Positions 35,944-46,034 of a DNA stretch of 64,000 nucleotides are shown piece by piece. The position numbers and the translations under genes are program-made. The stretch spans positions 81,682-145,681 of the forward strand of contig DFFP01000003.1 in assembly GCA_002372275.1 (NCBI GenBank). The letters run 5' to 3'. The notes under the pieces were generated by a model. That model was given only the letters and a program-made list of their open reading frames with translations. It did no database searches and had not been told where the DNA came from. Source of the stretch: Alphaproteobacteria bacterium UBA3773 (lineage in GTDB: Bacteria; Pseudomonadota; Alphaproteobacteria; RF32; CAG-239). Position 1 is the stretch's first letter, and every line of letters begins with the position of its first letter.

Positions 35944-37227
35944 GTGTCAGAAAACAACGATCAGACATCAGAAGAATTCAACGAAGCAACCTTAAATGAG
36001 AACAGATCATGGGGTTCCGGCTTCCGCTTGAACGGGACACGCTATGCAACATCACTGTTCTGGCAGCCGTTGCGCAACAGTGATGATCCGTACACTGAAG
36101 TTGAAGAAGCCTCTACAAACGTTCTTGAAGGTGCCGACCTCTTTGCCATCAAAAAGGGAAAATCGCCACAATTTGGTTTGTGTGTTTCCTCCCAAGGCTA
36201 TAAAAGCGGAACATATGTTGCTGCTGTTTCTTTGATCAGTGCGCTTCCTTATGTTTCATCATTTTTAGCCGTCTTTAAGGTTAAAGAGGGCTGGTGGTAT
36301 GTTTGCGTCAGAAATGATGTCATCTTATCCGATGGCGACATGCTTTTCTTAAATGAAGAAGACGCCAAGGCACAATTTTCTTCCATGCTTGTTGTTCCGG
36401 ACTGGGGGTATAAAATTGCCCCTGCCGAGTGGAACATTGCTGACACACGTGAAGAAAATTTAGCCACTCTTTTAGAAAATGCCTCAAAAGAATCTTTACA
36501 AAAGATTCACGCTTTGCGCGGCGGAAAATTACTTGCTGTTATTATTGCAGGCTGTCTTTTAGGAGCATGGCTCATTTCAACCTTATACTCTTTAATCACG
36601 CGTTCAGGTGCCGTCAAACCAATTACAGCCCCGATCGCAATTAAAAAAGTAGAACCGAACGCTCCGCCGCCGGAACCGAAACCTTGGGAATCGATTGAAG
36701 ATCCGAGTGAAATTTTTGAATACTGCTTGTCAGGCGTTCAAGATTTAATCAATGTTCCGACCCCGGGTTGGGTGATCGGAGGTATCACTTGTTCCTCAAA
36801 GGCTATTGTCACTTCATGGCACAAGCAGGTCGGTCGTCTGATATGGATAGACAAGGCCTTAAAAAATGCCGATGTAACCTTTGCCAGTCGAAGTATCTCT
36901 CCAAACGGCAATGAGGTTATGGCGTCTCTTGCCATGCCGAAAATTACGGTTAAAAATTCGCCACCGACATATATCCTCGGAGATTTAATTAATACTTTAA
37001 ACGATTTATCTCAAAGTATTCAGATGCCTTTTGGTATATCTCCGCAAACAACAACATCGCCACAACAAAATGTTTATAAATCAGTCAAAATTTCGTTTTC
37101 ATCCAAGCATGATCCGCTTGTGTGGCGTGATATTTTAACGAAATTTTCAGGATTTACGATTAACGTCATTAAATATGATGTACATGCTAACACTTGGTAT
37201 TACGAAGGAGCTATCTATGCGTTATAA
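35944..37227 (+). CDS. pilO: PilO2-type type IVb pilus assembly protein
   Basis: 427 residues, GTG start. The N-terminal cytoplasmic domain (~1-185; actin-like PilO2 family pattern, e.g. GWWYVCVRNDVILSDGDMLF) is followed by one membrane helix (~198-222, AVIIAGCLLGAWLISTLYSLI), a Pro-rich linker and a periplasmic domain with two Cys (EYCLSGVQDL...GGITCSS). PilO links the cytoplasmic ATPase side to the periplasmic part. The 3' end overlaps pilP by 11 bp. Order between secretin and pilP is as in R64. Confidence 0.82.
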   Translation: MSENNDQTSEEFNEATLNENRSWGSGFRLNGTRYATSLFWQPLRNSDDPYTEVEEASTNVLEGADLFAIKKGKSPQFGLCVSSQGYKSGTYVAAVSLISALPYVSSFLAVFKVKEGWWYVCVRNDVILSDGDMLFLNEEDAKAQFSSMLVVPDWGYKIAPAEWNIADTREENLATLLENASKESLQKIHALRGGKLLAVIIAGCLLGAWLISTLYSLITRSGAVKPITAPIAIKKVEPNAPPPEPKPWESIEDPSEIFEYCLSGVQDLINVPTPGWVIGGITCSSKAIVTSWHKQVGRLIWIDKALKNADVTFASRSISPNGNEVMASLAMPKITVKNSPPTYILGDLINTLNDLSQSIQMPFGISPQTTTSPQQNVYKSVKISFSSKHDPLVWRDILTKFSGFTINVIKYDVHANTWYYEGAIYAL

Positions 37228-38884
37228 AATTTCAAACAAAACAATTTTAACGAGTGCACTTGTTTCACTTATCAGTTTGAGCACTCAACAAGCTTTGGCT
37301 CAAGAGGTCTTTGATACCGAAAGTGATGACGTTTTGGGTGTTCTTCCCAATGCACCTGCAGAAGCCGTCGAAGATGATATTATTCCTGTTTCCGGCGAGG
37401 CTCTCATTGCTCCTCAAAAAGAGGTCACTTCTGAAGTAAAAACGAAAGAAAAAGACAAATCGCAAGACAAGCAGGATTTTATCTCGAATGATTTGTTTGA
37501 AAAGCCTCAAACACAAGAAGCGCCTGCTGATCCAAAAGAGCCAACAGCGCCAATTCAGGCAAATGTCAATACCGAAAAAGTAGAAGCTCCCGTCAAAGCA
37601 GATTTACTTCCGTCAGATGATGATTTTGAAATCGATTTTGATGATGAAGCTCCTGTTGTAGCTGTTGAAAACAAGGTAATCGAGCCTCAAAATGAACCCA
37701 AAAAACCGATTCATGCGCCAAGGGTCGCTCCTCGTGCTAAAACAGCGCCGAACGCCCCAAAACGTGAAATTCCGGCTCGTCCTTCAATGCCGGCAGCTCA
37801 AAATCAAGAGATTACACCGGAACTAACCTTCGGTGAAGCCATTCTTGTAAAGACAAACAACGATTTATTTACTCAAATGTCTGACATTGAAAAGCAAACA
37901 ACTTTGCTCACACTTGAACTAAAGAAAGAAAAAATCAAGAATGAAATTGAAGCGGCCAAAGCCGTTCGCGAAAAAGCTCTCTTTGAAAAACAAGCTACTG
38001 AAGAAGCCAAAAAACGTGCACAAATTGAGTGGGAAAAAGAGCAAGAAGCAAAAGTGTTTCGGGCACAAGCTGAACTCAAGCAAAAAGAAATCGAGCTTGA
38101 AAAGATCAAGCAACGCAAAGCTTTAACGGCCTATATGAACACAATGTTAGAGCAAAAACAATCTTGGGTCAACGAAAATGCAAAACTCTATGATGAGATG
38201 AAGTCACTTAAAGAGAAAAATGCAACAATGCGCCAAACCTATCAAAAAGGTTTGGGTGAAATCTCTAATAAAATGACTGATTTAATGCAAAGCGCCGAAA
38301 CGGCTCAAAAAGATCACGACAGAGCCATTGTCAGCTTAACAGCCCAAAATACGCAATTAAAAAAGCGTATTGAAGCCACCGAAAAAGCGTTTCAATCAGC
38401 TGACGGCAATCCCTTTGCAGCCGGCGCTATCGCAAGCGGCGTTGGTCCTAACGGTAAACTTCAAACATCTGCCGATTCGCTTATTGCTCCCATCAGCGTT
38501 GCAACGGAATATGCCATTGTTGAAATTATCGGAAAAGGTGATATCTTAACCGTCAAACTGATGAATAAAGATGGTGAAACTTTTGTTGCGAAACAAGGTA
38601 CTGTTTTACAAACGGGTCATATGGTTGAAGAAATTACCCCGAGATTTGTTCGTTTTTCACGCAACGGTTTAGAAGACTTTTTATACACTTCAGCCAATGC
38701 CATGGAAGTTGAACAAACCTCTCTTAGCGGCACGGATAAAGCTGTGGCGAATGCGCAAAAAGCTGTAAAAGAGCCTGTTATTCCTCTCATTCAAGAGCCA
38801 AAAAAACAAGAAGAGGACAACAGCTTAAATATCATCACCGAAAGTTCATTACCATCACTCGGATCAACGATGTTTATTAAGTAA
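37217..38884 (+). CDS. pilP: PilP-like pilus protein with long coiled-coil extension
   Basis: 555 residues from the ATG at 37217 (GAAGGAG 6 nt upstream). Signal peptide 1-26 (ISLSTQQALA). ~30-210 is acidic and Pro-rich, ~215-400 coiled coil. Only ~430-510 is the PilP domain: YAIVEIIGKGDILTVKLM, GTVLQTGHMVEEITPRFVRF, ending in a polar tail. Classical R64 PilP is about 150 residues, so this one has gained ~400. It probably joins the inner-membrane platform to the secretin. Confidence 0.78.
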   Translation: MRYKISNKTILTSALVSLISLSTQQALAQEVFDTESDDVLGVLPNAPAEAVEDDIIPVSGEALIAPQKEVTSEVKTKEKDKSQDKQDFISNDLFEKPQTQEAPADPKEPTAPIQANVNTEKVEAPVKADLLPSDDDFEIDFDDEAPVVAVENKVIEPQNEPKKPIHAPRVAPRAKTAPNAPKREIPARPSMPAAQNQEITPELTFGEAILVKTNNDLFTQMSDIEKQTTLLTLELKKEKIKNEIEAAKAVREKALFEKQATEEAKKRAQIEWEKEQEAKVFRAQAELKQKEIELEKIKQRKALTAYMNTMLEQKQSWVNENAKLYDEMKSLKEKNATMRQTYQKGLGEISNKMTDLMQSAETAQKDHDRAIVSLTAQNTQLKKRIEATEKAFQSADGNPFAAGAIASGVGPNGKLQTSADSLIAPISVATEYAIVEIIGKGDILTVKLMNKDGETFVAKQGTVLQTGHMVEEITPRFVRFSRNGLEDFLYTSANAMEVEQTSLSGTDKAVANAQKAVKEPVIPLIQEPKKQEEDNSLNIITESSLPSLGSTMFIK

Positions 38885-38902
38885 AGGGATTATAATAATC
38901 CG

Positions 38903-40591
38903 ATGGCAAAAGAACAAGAGGATATAAAAAACAAAGAAGATCAAAACGAAACAGAGGCTTCAGAAACAAAAGAGGCCTCTGGAGGTTCTTATTTAAGAGA
39001 TGAGTTTGTCGAACAGACTTCCGATCGCAATATCCTTGAAAATATTTTTTCAAACAACAACAAATTATTAACGGCGCACGGCGGTGATTTAGCCGTGACG
39101 GATGAAACGCGTCGTTTACTTGCATTATTTTCTGACGGTTCATATTTTGTCTCAAAAGAGCATCGTTTTGACGGCCTGGTATATAACTTTGAAAAAACAA
39201 TTAAACGTCGAAAAATTCCGATCAGCGAACCTGAATACGTCAGCCAAAATGAGATCAATGCCATATATGCTTTTGCCGAGCGCGGTGCAGGTTTTGCCAA
39301 AGTCGAAAATGAAAACAATGATCAAATGCAAGTCCAAGTGGACTTCATTAACATTGTTGCGCGTGCTGCCGTTCGAAAGGTTTCCGACGTGCACGTTATC
39401 GTTGCAGATTCAACACTGATATATTTTCGCGTTAACGGTATGATGTCACGTCAAATGGAGTATTCGAAAGAATGGGGTGAATCTTTTGTTCGTGCTGCCT
39501 TTGCTTCGTCTGATATTTCCGATGCCAACTACGCTCAAAATGAATTCCAAGGCGCACAAAAACTCGGTGAAACACCGCTTCGCGGATCTGAAGGACGCTT
39601 AATGTTGCCGCACAACGTGTTGGCCATTCGTTTACAATTCAACCCGATTGCTTTTGGTTCTCAATACCTTGTCATGCGTCTTTTGTACGCCGATGATGAT
39701 CCGAACGGCAGTTCCGACTTAAGAGCCTTAGGTTTCGGAGAACGTGAAGAAAATCTTTTTTATAGACTGCGTGCCGTTCCTGTCGGACTTAACGTGATTG
39801 CCGGTCCGACCGGTTCCGGAAAGTCAACAACTTTGCAACGCAATATGATTAAATTATTGCAAGAAAAGAACTACGAAATCAACCTGATTACGGTGGAAGA
39901 TCCTCCGGAGTATCCGATTCCCGGTGCACGTCAAATGCCGGTGACGAATGCAAACGATGAAGAATCAAAAGAAGCTGAATTTACGAAAGCCTTAAACGCC
40001 GCCCTTCGTTCCGACCCGGATGTCATGATGGTCGGTGAGGTACGTTCAAAATCAGCTGCCGAATTAACATTTAAGGGTGCTTTATCCGGTCACGGCGTAT
40101 GGACAACTTTGCACGCCAACTCCGCCCCTGCTATTGTCACGCGTTTGCGTGATATGGGCATGCAACCTTATTTGCTTGGCGATCCGGAACTTGTCAAAGG
40201 CTTAATTTCCCAACGTCTGTTTCGAAAACTCTGCCCACATTGCCGAAAATCCGTTAAAGAACGTATGAGCGATCCTTCATTTCAACGCCTTAAAACAGCT
40301 TTGGGAGATTATGGCATCGAAAACACTTTTGTGCGTGGCGACGGGTGTAAATTCTGCAACAACAGCGGATTTAAGGGACGTATGAGTGTTCCTGAAATTA
40401 TATTGCCCGATGCTATGTTTTTACAACTCATGCAAAGCGGCGACACCAAACGTGCGATTGACTATTGGATCAGTGAACTGAATGGCCGAACCTTACGTGA
40501 TGCTGCTATTGAGCGCATGCTCAAAGGATATATTGATTTGGATGAACTTGAGCGTTGGTGTGGACTTCTTGACCAACGACCTATATATTAA
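38903..40591 (+). CDS. pilQ: PilQ/GspE-family pilus assembly ATPase
   Basis: 562 residues. An acidic N-terminal tail of ~35 residues is followed by the type II secretion ATPase fold: Walker A GPTGSGKSTT at ~305, Asp box ITVEDPPEYP, Walker B SDPDVMMVGEVRS, His box GHGVWTTLHANS, and a zinc-binding tetracysteine module (CPHCRK ... CKFCNNSG) near 450-490. This is the extension ATPase of the IVb pilus. It is 12 bp ahead of pilR. A retraction ATPase is not seen. Confidence 0.93.
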   Translation: MAKEQEDIKNKEDQNETEASETKEASGGSYLRDEFVEQTSDRNILENIFSNNNKLLTAHGGDLAVTDETRRLLALFSDGSYFVSKEHRFDGLVYNFEKTIKRRKIPISEPEYVSQNEINAIYAFAERGAGFAKVENENNDQMQVQVDFINIVARAAVRKVSDVHVIVADSTLIYFRVNGMMSRQMEYSKEWGESFVRAAFASSDISDANYAQNEFQGAQKLGETPLRGSEGRLMLPHNVLAIRLQFNPIAFGSQYLVMRLLYADDDPNGSSDLRALGFGEREENLFYRLRAVPVGLNVIAGPTGSGKSTTLQRNMIKLLQEKNYEINLITVEDPPEYPIPGARQMPVTNANDEESKEAEFTKALNAALRSDPDVMMVGEVRSKSAAELTFKGALSGHGVWTTLHANSAPAIVTRLRDMGMQPYLLGDPELVKGLISQRLFRKLCPHCRKSVKERMSDPSFQRLKTALGDYGIENTFVRGDGCKFCNNSGFKGRMSVPEIILPDAMFLQLMQSGDTKRAIDYWISELNGRTLRDAAIERMLKGYIDLDELERWCGLLDQRPIY

Positions 40592-40603
40592 GGATAGAAA
40601 AAA

Positions 40604-41722
40604 ATGGCAGAAGAAAAGACCAGATCTTATTTAAGAAAAGCTGCACGTTCCGCAAGTGCAATTGAAACTTATTATGCAAAAATGATTTGCAATTTCTCAA
40701 ATTCCACCAGATTAAAAATATATCGTAAACTGGCATCATTATTGCGAAACCGTTTCTCACTCATGGATGCGCTTGATATGCTTCACGACGGTCTTACAAA
40801 CGGCGGTAAAAACAACGGCGAACCGATGGCGATTGCCATGGCAAGTTGGGGAAGAGCTCTTCAAAACGGTGTTCCATTTTCAGATGCCCTCAAAGGCTGG
40901 GCGCCGGACCGTGAACGTTTAATGCTGTCCGTCGGTGACGTTTCAAACCTTGATGTGGCACTTTTGAATTTGATCAGAGTGTCCGAAGGCTCAACAAAGA
41001 TGATCCGTCCGATCGTCAGCGCCATCGCCTATCCTTCATTTTTATTTATGATGTCTGTTGTTATTATTTGGGCAATCGGTGTTTACATGGTTCCGCCGAT
41101 GTTAGAGGCAGTCCCTGGTATTCGCTGGGTCGGCACCGGTAAAACGCTGGTTGACTTATCAGAATGGGTTCAGGTGCACTGGCTGGCGGCCTTTATCACT
41201 TTCCCGATTATAGCCTTAATTATATATTCAACCATTGGTATTTGGACAGGTAAGATCCGTGCAAAATTCGACAAAGCCCCACCATGGTCACTTTATAAAA
41301 TCTTTGTGGGTATTACATGGCTTCTTGCCTTATCTGCCTTAATTAAGGGCGGTGTACCGGTGAGCGTGGCATTAACATCCTTAAAAAAAGATGCCAGCAA
41401 TTATTTAAAAGAGCGTATTAATGCAGCGCTTGTTTACATTAAGAACGGTGATAATATCGGTCAAGCCCTCAGTAAAACGGGTTTTGATTTTCCGGATAAA
41501 GAAATCATTGCAGATCTTAAGATTTATGCCGAACTTGATAACTTCGAAGAAGCTTTGGAAAACTTAGCCAACAACTGGCTTGATGAATCTGTTTACATGA
41601 TTGAACAAAAAGCCGAAATTATGAACATGGTTGCGATTTTAACCGTTGCCGGTATTATTGCATGGGCCGTGTTCGGTGTGTTTGACATGCAAGATCAAAT
41701 CACTTCAGCGATGGGAATGTAA
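40604..41722 (+). CDS. pilR: PilR/GspF-family inner-membrane platform protein
   Basis: 372 residues. Two GspF-like cytoplasmic helical domains (~25-140 and ~245-335) alternate with three membrane helices (~150-172, ~195-220, ~345-365). The first domain has KLASLLRNRFSLMDALDML, the second LIKGGVPVSVALTSL, typical of PilC/GspF. It works with the ATPase to insert pilin. AAGGA precedes the ATG; 2 bp separate it from the next gene. Confidence 0.9.
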   Translation: MAEEKTRSYLRKAARSASAIETYYAKMICNFSNSTRLKIYRKLASLLRNRFSLMDALDMLHDGLTNGGKNNGEPMAIAMASWGRALQNGVPFSDALKGWAPDRERLMLSVGDVSNLDVALLNLIRVSEGSTKMIRPIVSAIAYPSFLFMMSVVIIWAIGVYMVPPMLEAVPGIRWVGTGKTLVDLSEWVQVHWLAAFITFPIIALIIYSTIGIWTGKIRAKFDKAPPWSLYKIFVGITWLLALSALIKGGVPVSVALTSLKKDASNYLKERINAALVYIKNGDNIGQALSKTGFDFPDKEIIADLKIYAELDNFEEALENLANNWLDESVYMIEQKAEIMNMVAILTVAGIIAWAVFGVFDMQDQITSAMGM

Positions 41723-41724
41723 TC

Positions 41725-42279
41725 ATGAAGTTTAAGGTGCCATATATTAAAGCATATATTTCCCAAAATTTTCTTTGGGTTATATGTGCTTTCGTGGCCG
41801 TTATCTTGTGTTTGACACTCTTTTTTGCTTTAAGCATTAAAGCAGATTTTAACATAACATCCGAGTTATTTAACTTAACTCAAAATATCCATCATTATTA
41901 TCAAAAATCACCGGATTATCGCGGTTTGAACACCTCATATGCTATTGAAAATAAGATCATTCCTGCCCCCATGATAAGGCAAAACAAAATATACAGCCTG
42001 TCTAAAAGTGAAGTCTTGATCGGAAAAGATTTGAGCGGCGAAACATTATTGCCGATGGATCGATTCTTCAGCATCACATACTTACGGATCAACAAAAAAG
42101 AGTGCCTTAAGATATTCGAAACAGATTTTCATGAAGACTCAAGCCTTATCGGCATCACAATTCAAAACGATAAAGCCTATGAATTTTCATACGGCGGTGT
42201 TCTTGCGCTTCCTTTATCAAAACATAAAGCCGAAGATTATTGCCGCTCACAAAATACGATTATGTTTACATTTGAATAA
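41725..42279 (+). CDS. PilS-like type IVb pilin-like protein
   Basis: 184 residues with a short basic N-terminus, one hydrophobic helix (~14-38) and a periplasmic domain. The C-terminal pattern (ITYLRINKKECLKIFETDF ... EDYCRSQNTIMFTF) has the two cysteines of the type IVb pilin disulfide loop, and the gene follows pilR as pilS does in R64. However, the prepilin peptidase site (Gly at -1, Glu at +5 before the helix) is absent. It may be a divergent pilin, a minor pilin or a non-cleaved assembly protein. No prepilin peptidase is in the window. Confidence 0.6.
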   Translation: MKFKVPYIKAYISQNFLWVICAFVAVILCLTLFFALSIKADFNITSELFNLTQNIHHYYQKSPDYRGLNTSYAIENKIIPAPMIRQNKIYSLSKSEVLIGKDLSGETLLPMDRFFSITYLRINKKECLKIFETDFHEDSSLIGITIQNDKAYEFSYGGVLALPLSKHKAEDYCRSQNTIMFTFE

Positions 42280-42320
42280 TCCGTGTACTTTTTTTTAATA
42301 ATAATATTATATTTTTCCTC

Positions 42321-42350
42321 TTGATTTATAAGATTTATATCATATATAAT
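42321..42350 (+). promoter_or_regulatory. Sigma70-type promoter for the 61-residue gene
   Basis: TTGATT, 18-bp spacer, TATAAT (42345-42350), close before AGGAGG at ~42355 and the ATG at 42367. The 5' leader would be very short. Confidence 0.55.
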
Positions 42351-42366
42351 AAAAAGGAGGAAAAAA

Positions 42367-42552
42367 ATGAATCAAGATTTAGAAAATTTATATCACAAAA
42401 AAGAATCCTTAAAAGAAAGGATCAGAATAGCCGAAATCGGAAACGACAGCTACGACTTATCATATCTGCGCCAAACTTATGAGACCGCGCTTTTTGAGCT
42501 TAATCAAAAAATCAAAAGACTTGAGCAAAATTCCCCTGAGCAAAAATTTTAA
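42367..42552 (+). CDS. Small coiled-coil protein
   Basis: 61 residues, highly charged, predicted to be one or two long helices (LENLYHKKESLKERIRIAE...). A strong AAGGAGG precedes the ATG, and a near-consensus promoter lies just upstream, so it is very likely expressed. No family recognised. It follows the pilus cluster, but its own promoter separates it. Confidence 0.65.
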   Translation: MNQDLENLYHKKESLKERIRIAEIGNDSYDLSYLRQTYETALFELNQKIKRLEQNSPEQKF

Positions 42553-42609
42553 CCTTGCACACAGTCCTTAAAAAGACTATAAAAAGTATCATCGCAGAGG
42601 TTAAAAAAA

Positions 42610-43008
42610 ATGAATCAATATGAGTCACTTGTCAAAGAATTTCACAAAGCCATGGAAATGGACATCAACGCTCCTTACTCAAAAGACTTGCTTTTACTGC
42701 GTCAAAAGCTGATTAACGAAGAAGTCACCGAGTTTAATGCAGAAGTTGACACACTTATTCAAGAACTATCAGACACCGGCCGAATTTTACCTGAAACGAA
42801 ACTTAAAATGTTCAAAGAACTTGCGGATATCCAATATGTTTTAAGCGGTATGGCCGTCACGTTCGGTATTCCGCTCGAAGAGATCTTTTATCGTGTTCAT
42901 CAAAGCAACATGTCAAAGCTCGTAGACGGTAAGCCGCTCAAAAGAGAAGATGGCAAAGTCCTTAAAGGTCCGAACTATAAAAAACCGGATCTTTCCGATT
43001 TAGCTTAA
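42610..43008 (+). CDS. MazG-like / PRA-PH superfamily nucleotide pyrophosphohydrolase
   Basis: 132 residues, all helical. The metal-binding motif of the superfamily is visible: NEEVTEFNAE, then KELADIQYVLSG; a conserved C-terminus VHQSNMSKL ... GKPLKREDGKVLKGPNY marks a family annotated as phosphoribosyl-ATP pyrophosphohydrolase-like. It probably hydrolyses nucleoside triphosphates to monophosphates (housecleaning); the exact substrate is unknown. A strong bidirectional terminator follows. Confidence 0.82.
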   Translation: MNQYESLVKEFHKAMEMDINAPYSKDLLLLRQKLINEEVTEFNAEVDTLIQELSDTGRILPETKLKMFKELADIQYVLSGMAVTFGIPLEEIFYRVHQSNMSKLVDGKPLKREDGKVLKGPNYKKPDLSDLA

Positions 43009-43048
43009 AAAAAAGGCTTGGAACATTCTCATTCCAAGCCTTTTTTTT
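43009..43048. terminator. Bidirectional terminator
   Basis: A8 / AGGCTTGGAA / loop / TTCCAAGCCT / T8. Serves the MazG-like gene on plus, and any minus-strand transcript from rsfS or the small ORF at 43058-43210. Confidence 0.88.
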
Positions 43049-43057
43049 ATCCTTTTT

Positions 43058-43210
43058 CTATACGATATACATTGCAAGACCACCCACAATAATAAGTACA
43101 TACCCGACCAAATATACATATAAGAGTATATCTGTCGCAAACTTAGCACCGAAAACCCATGTCTTCTTTTCCGGCTCATACAAACATCCTGCGAACAGTA
43201 AATTTGACAA
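43058..43210 (-). CDS. Possible 50-residue membrane lipopeptide
   Basis: From a TTG at 43210 the frame reads MSNLLFAGC, a lipobox-like start, then LYEPEKKTWVFGAKFATD and a hydrophobic C-terminal helix ending AMYIV. Composition is protein-like and the frame ends just before a terminator that works on this strand. Against it: TTG start, no Shine-Dalgarno, and the first bases overlap a palindrome (TTGACAA.ATA.TTGTCAA). I rate it possible. Confidence 0.35.
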   Translation of the reverse strand: MSNLLFAGCLYEPEKKTWVFGAKFATDILLYVYLVGYVLIIVGGLAMYIV

Positions 43211-43253
43211 TATTTGTCAAGTATTATGAATTTATTTCAAAATTTCCTTTTGC

Positions 43254-43595
43254 CTATTTTCTTTTTTCGGCAACAGCCTGCCACATTTTTTCCAAATTGT
43301 AAAAGTCACGCACTTCCGGCACAAAAATATGCACAATCACATCAAACGCATCAATTAAGACCCAGTCTGCTTTTTCCATACCTTCAACAGTAGATTTATA
43401 TCCGCTTTTTTTCAAGGTTTCGACAACTTTTTCTGCCATTGATGCCACATGCCTGTTCGATGTTCCTGAGGCCACAACCATTTGATCGGCAAGTGAAGTT
43501 TTTCCTTCCAAATTAATGGTCACAACGTTTTCTGCCTTATTGGCTTCTAATGTATCTTGAACAATTTTCAAAATCTGATCTGTTTCGTTTTTCAA
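43254..43595 (-). CDS. rsfS: Ribosomal silencing factor RsfS
   Basis: 113 residues from a TTG at 43595 with AGGAG 7 nt upstream; ATGs at 43601 and 43616 are alternatives that sit on or too near the ribosome-binding site. It binds uL14 on the large subunit and blocks subunit joining in starvation. Motifs: ADQMVVASGTSNRH, VEGMEKADWVLIDAFDVIVH, FYNLEKMW. It follows obgE directly. Confidence 0.9.
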   Translation of the reverse strand: MKNETDQILKIVQDTLEANKAENVVTINLEGKTSLADQMVVASGTSNRHVASMAEKVVETLKKSGYKSTVEGMEKADWVLIDAFDVIVHIFVPEVRDFYNLEKMWQAVAEKRK

Positions 43596-43615
43596 ATGCA
43601 TTCTCCTGATAAACA

Positions 43616-44725
<1,110 letters not shown>

Positions 44726-44753
44726 TTATTTTATAGATATTAAGTAAAACAGA

Positions 44754-45005
44754 CTATTCTGTCACAACAGAAACGAACATTTTGTCGCCCTGCTCTCTGA
44801 ATTCGACTTTACCTTCAGCAACAGCAAAAATCGTGTGATCTTTACCCATATCAACATTCGCACCCGGATGATACTTTGTACCACGTTGACGAATAATGAT
44901 ATTTCCGGGGATAACAGCCTCACCGCCGAATTTTTTAACGCCTAATCTGCGTCCGATAGAATCGCGTCCGTTGTTTGAGCTACCGCCTGACTTCTTATGT
45001 GCCAT
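44754..45005 (-). CDS. rpmA: 50S ribosomal protein L27
   Basis: 83 residues. The N-terminus [16 protein letters not shown] is the conserved, peptidyl-transferase-reaching tail, with no cleavable extension; then [25 protein letters not shown]. It is 12 bp after rplU on the same strand. Confidence 0.98.
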   Translation of the reverse strand: MAHKKSGGSSNNGRDSIGRRLGVKKFGGEAVIPGNIIIRQRGTKYHPGANVDMGKDHTIFAVAEGKVEFREQGDKMFVSVVTE

Positions 45006-45017
45006 AACTTCTCTCCC

Positions 45018-45335
45018 TTATGCTTCCTGTTTTTCTTTGGCACAGACGTCTGCAATTTTCACGATTGTGATTTGCTGTCTGTGGCCGTTTTTACGGCGAT
45101 AATTTTGTCTTCTTTTCTTTTTGAAAATAATGACCTTTGCGTCTTTAGCCTGTTTTAAAACAGTTGCTTTAACGCTGGCGCCTTTAACGAAAGGCTTACC
45201 GATTTTTTCATCTAAGGCCAAAACTTGGTCAAAAATAACTTCCGATCCTTCAGCTGCATTCAGTTTTTCAACTTTCACAACATCACCGGTTGTCACTTTA
45301 TATTGTTTTCCGCCTGTTTGAATAACTGCGAACAT
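45018..45335 (-). CDS. rplU: 50S ribosomal protein L21
   Basis: 105 residues: [18 protein letters not shown] at the start, and the basic motif [19 protein letters not shown]. The last residues (CAKEKQEA) are a short extension. Standard partner of rpmA. Confidence 0.98.
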   Translation of the reverse strand: MFAVIQTGGKQYKVTTGDVVKVEKLNAAEGSEVIFDQVLALDEKIGKPFVKGASVKATVLKQAKDAKVIIFKKKRRQNYRRKNGHRQQITIVKIADVCAKEKQEA

Positions 45336-45420
45336 TTTTTTTCACCTAATTTAATTTAAATCAAAACGTGATACGCAATATACATAACTTTTCAAATCTG
45401 TCAAGCCCGAATTTTATTAT

Positions 45421-45915
45421 TTATGATTTTTTTTGACGCCTTTGAATACTGCGATAGATTTCGGGGCGCATAAATTTTCCCCGCCAAATTCCTTTGCGTG
45501 CTTTTTTAGCTCTTTTTTCAAGCATCAGATAACGTTCGTCTTTATAGGAGGTTGCGTAACCTTCTTTAACCATTTCAAGGTTCAAAATTTTATCGCCGAT
45601 CATACAAACGCAAAGTTCGCGTTTATATCTGTCTGTTCCCTCAACAGCACATTTCAGCTTCAATCCTTTGTGCTCACCGTCCCAGATCATATTTTGCAAA
45701 TACTCAAGTGCCTCTTTCCCGCAATCATACGAATCGCCGTTTTCGTCTTCACATGTTTGCGTATATTCGGGGGCATCGATTCCCACAAGCCGGATACGAC
45801 GATTTGCTGTTTCCAGACTGTCCCCATCCACAACTTTCAGATTCGAATCGGCAAAAGTCGTATGCGCAAATTCGATTAAAACAACGGCCAAAATTAAATA
45901 AACGAACTTTTTCAT
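45421..45915 (-). CDS. Exported thermonuclease-family nuclease
   Basis: 164 residues from the ATG at 45915; the frame opens further with a TTG at 45951, less likely. Signal peptide ~1-22 (LILAVVLIEFAHTTFA). SNase fold: VVDGDSLE, RIRLVGIDAPE (Arg and Glu corresponding to Arg35 and Glu43 of staphylococcal nuclease), GTDRYKRELC (Arg87), EGYATSY. All catalytic residues are present, so probably an active Ca2+-dependent secreted or periplasmic nuclease. Four Cys. No clear ribosome-binding site. Confidence 0.85.
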   Translation of the reverse strand: MKKFVYLILAVVLIEFAHTTFADSNLKVVDGDSLETANRRIRLVGIDAPEYTQTCEDENGDSYDCGKEALEYLQNMIWDGEHKGLKLKCAVEGTDRYKRELCVCMIGDKILNLEMVKEGYATSYKDERYLMLEKRAKKARKGIWRGKFMRPEIYRSIQRRQKKS

Positions 45916-46034
45916 AAAACAAACTATAACAAAACAGATTTTTTTCTTCAAGAATAATTTTATTTACGATTCGTTCATATTATTGAGTGTATAAAAGAGT
46001 TAAATTGCAGATTAATTTATGTTAGGAACAGATC

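Noticed and set aside
4757..42279. Integrative conjugative element or plasmid
   Set aside because: No relaxase, integrase, coupling protein, transposase or origin of transfer recognised; both flanks read as chromosome.
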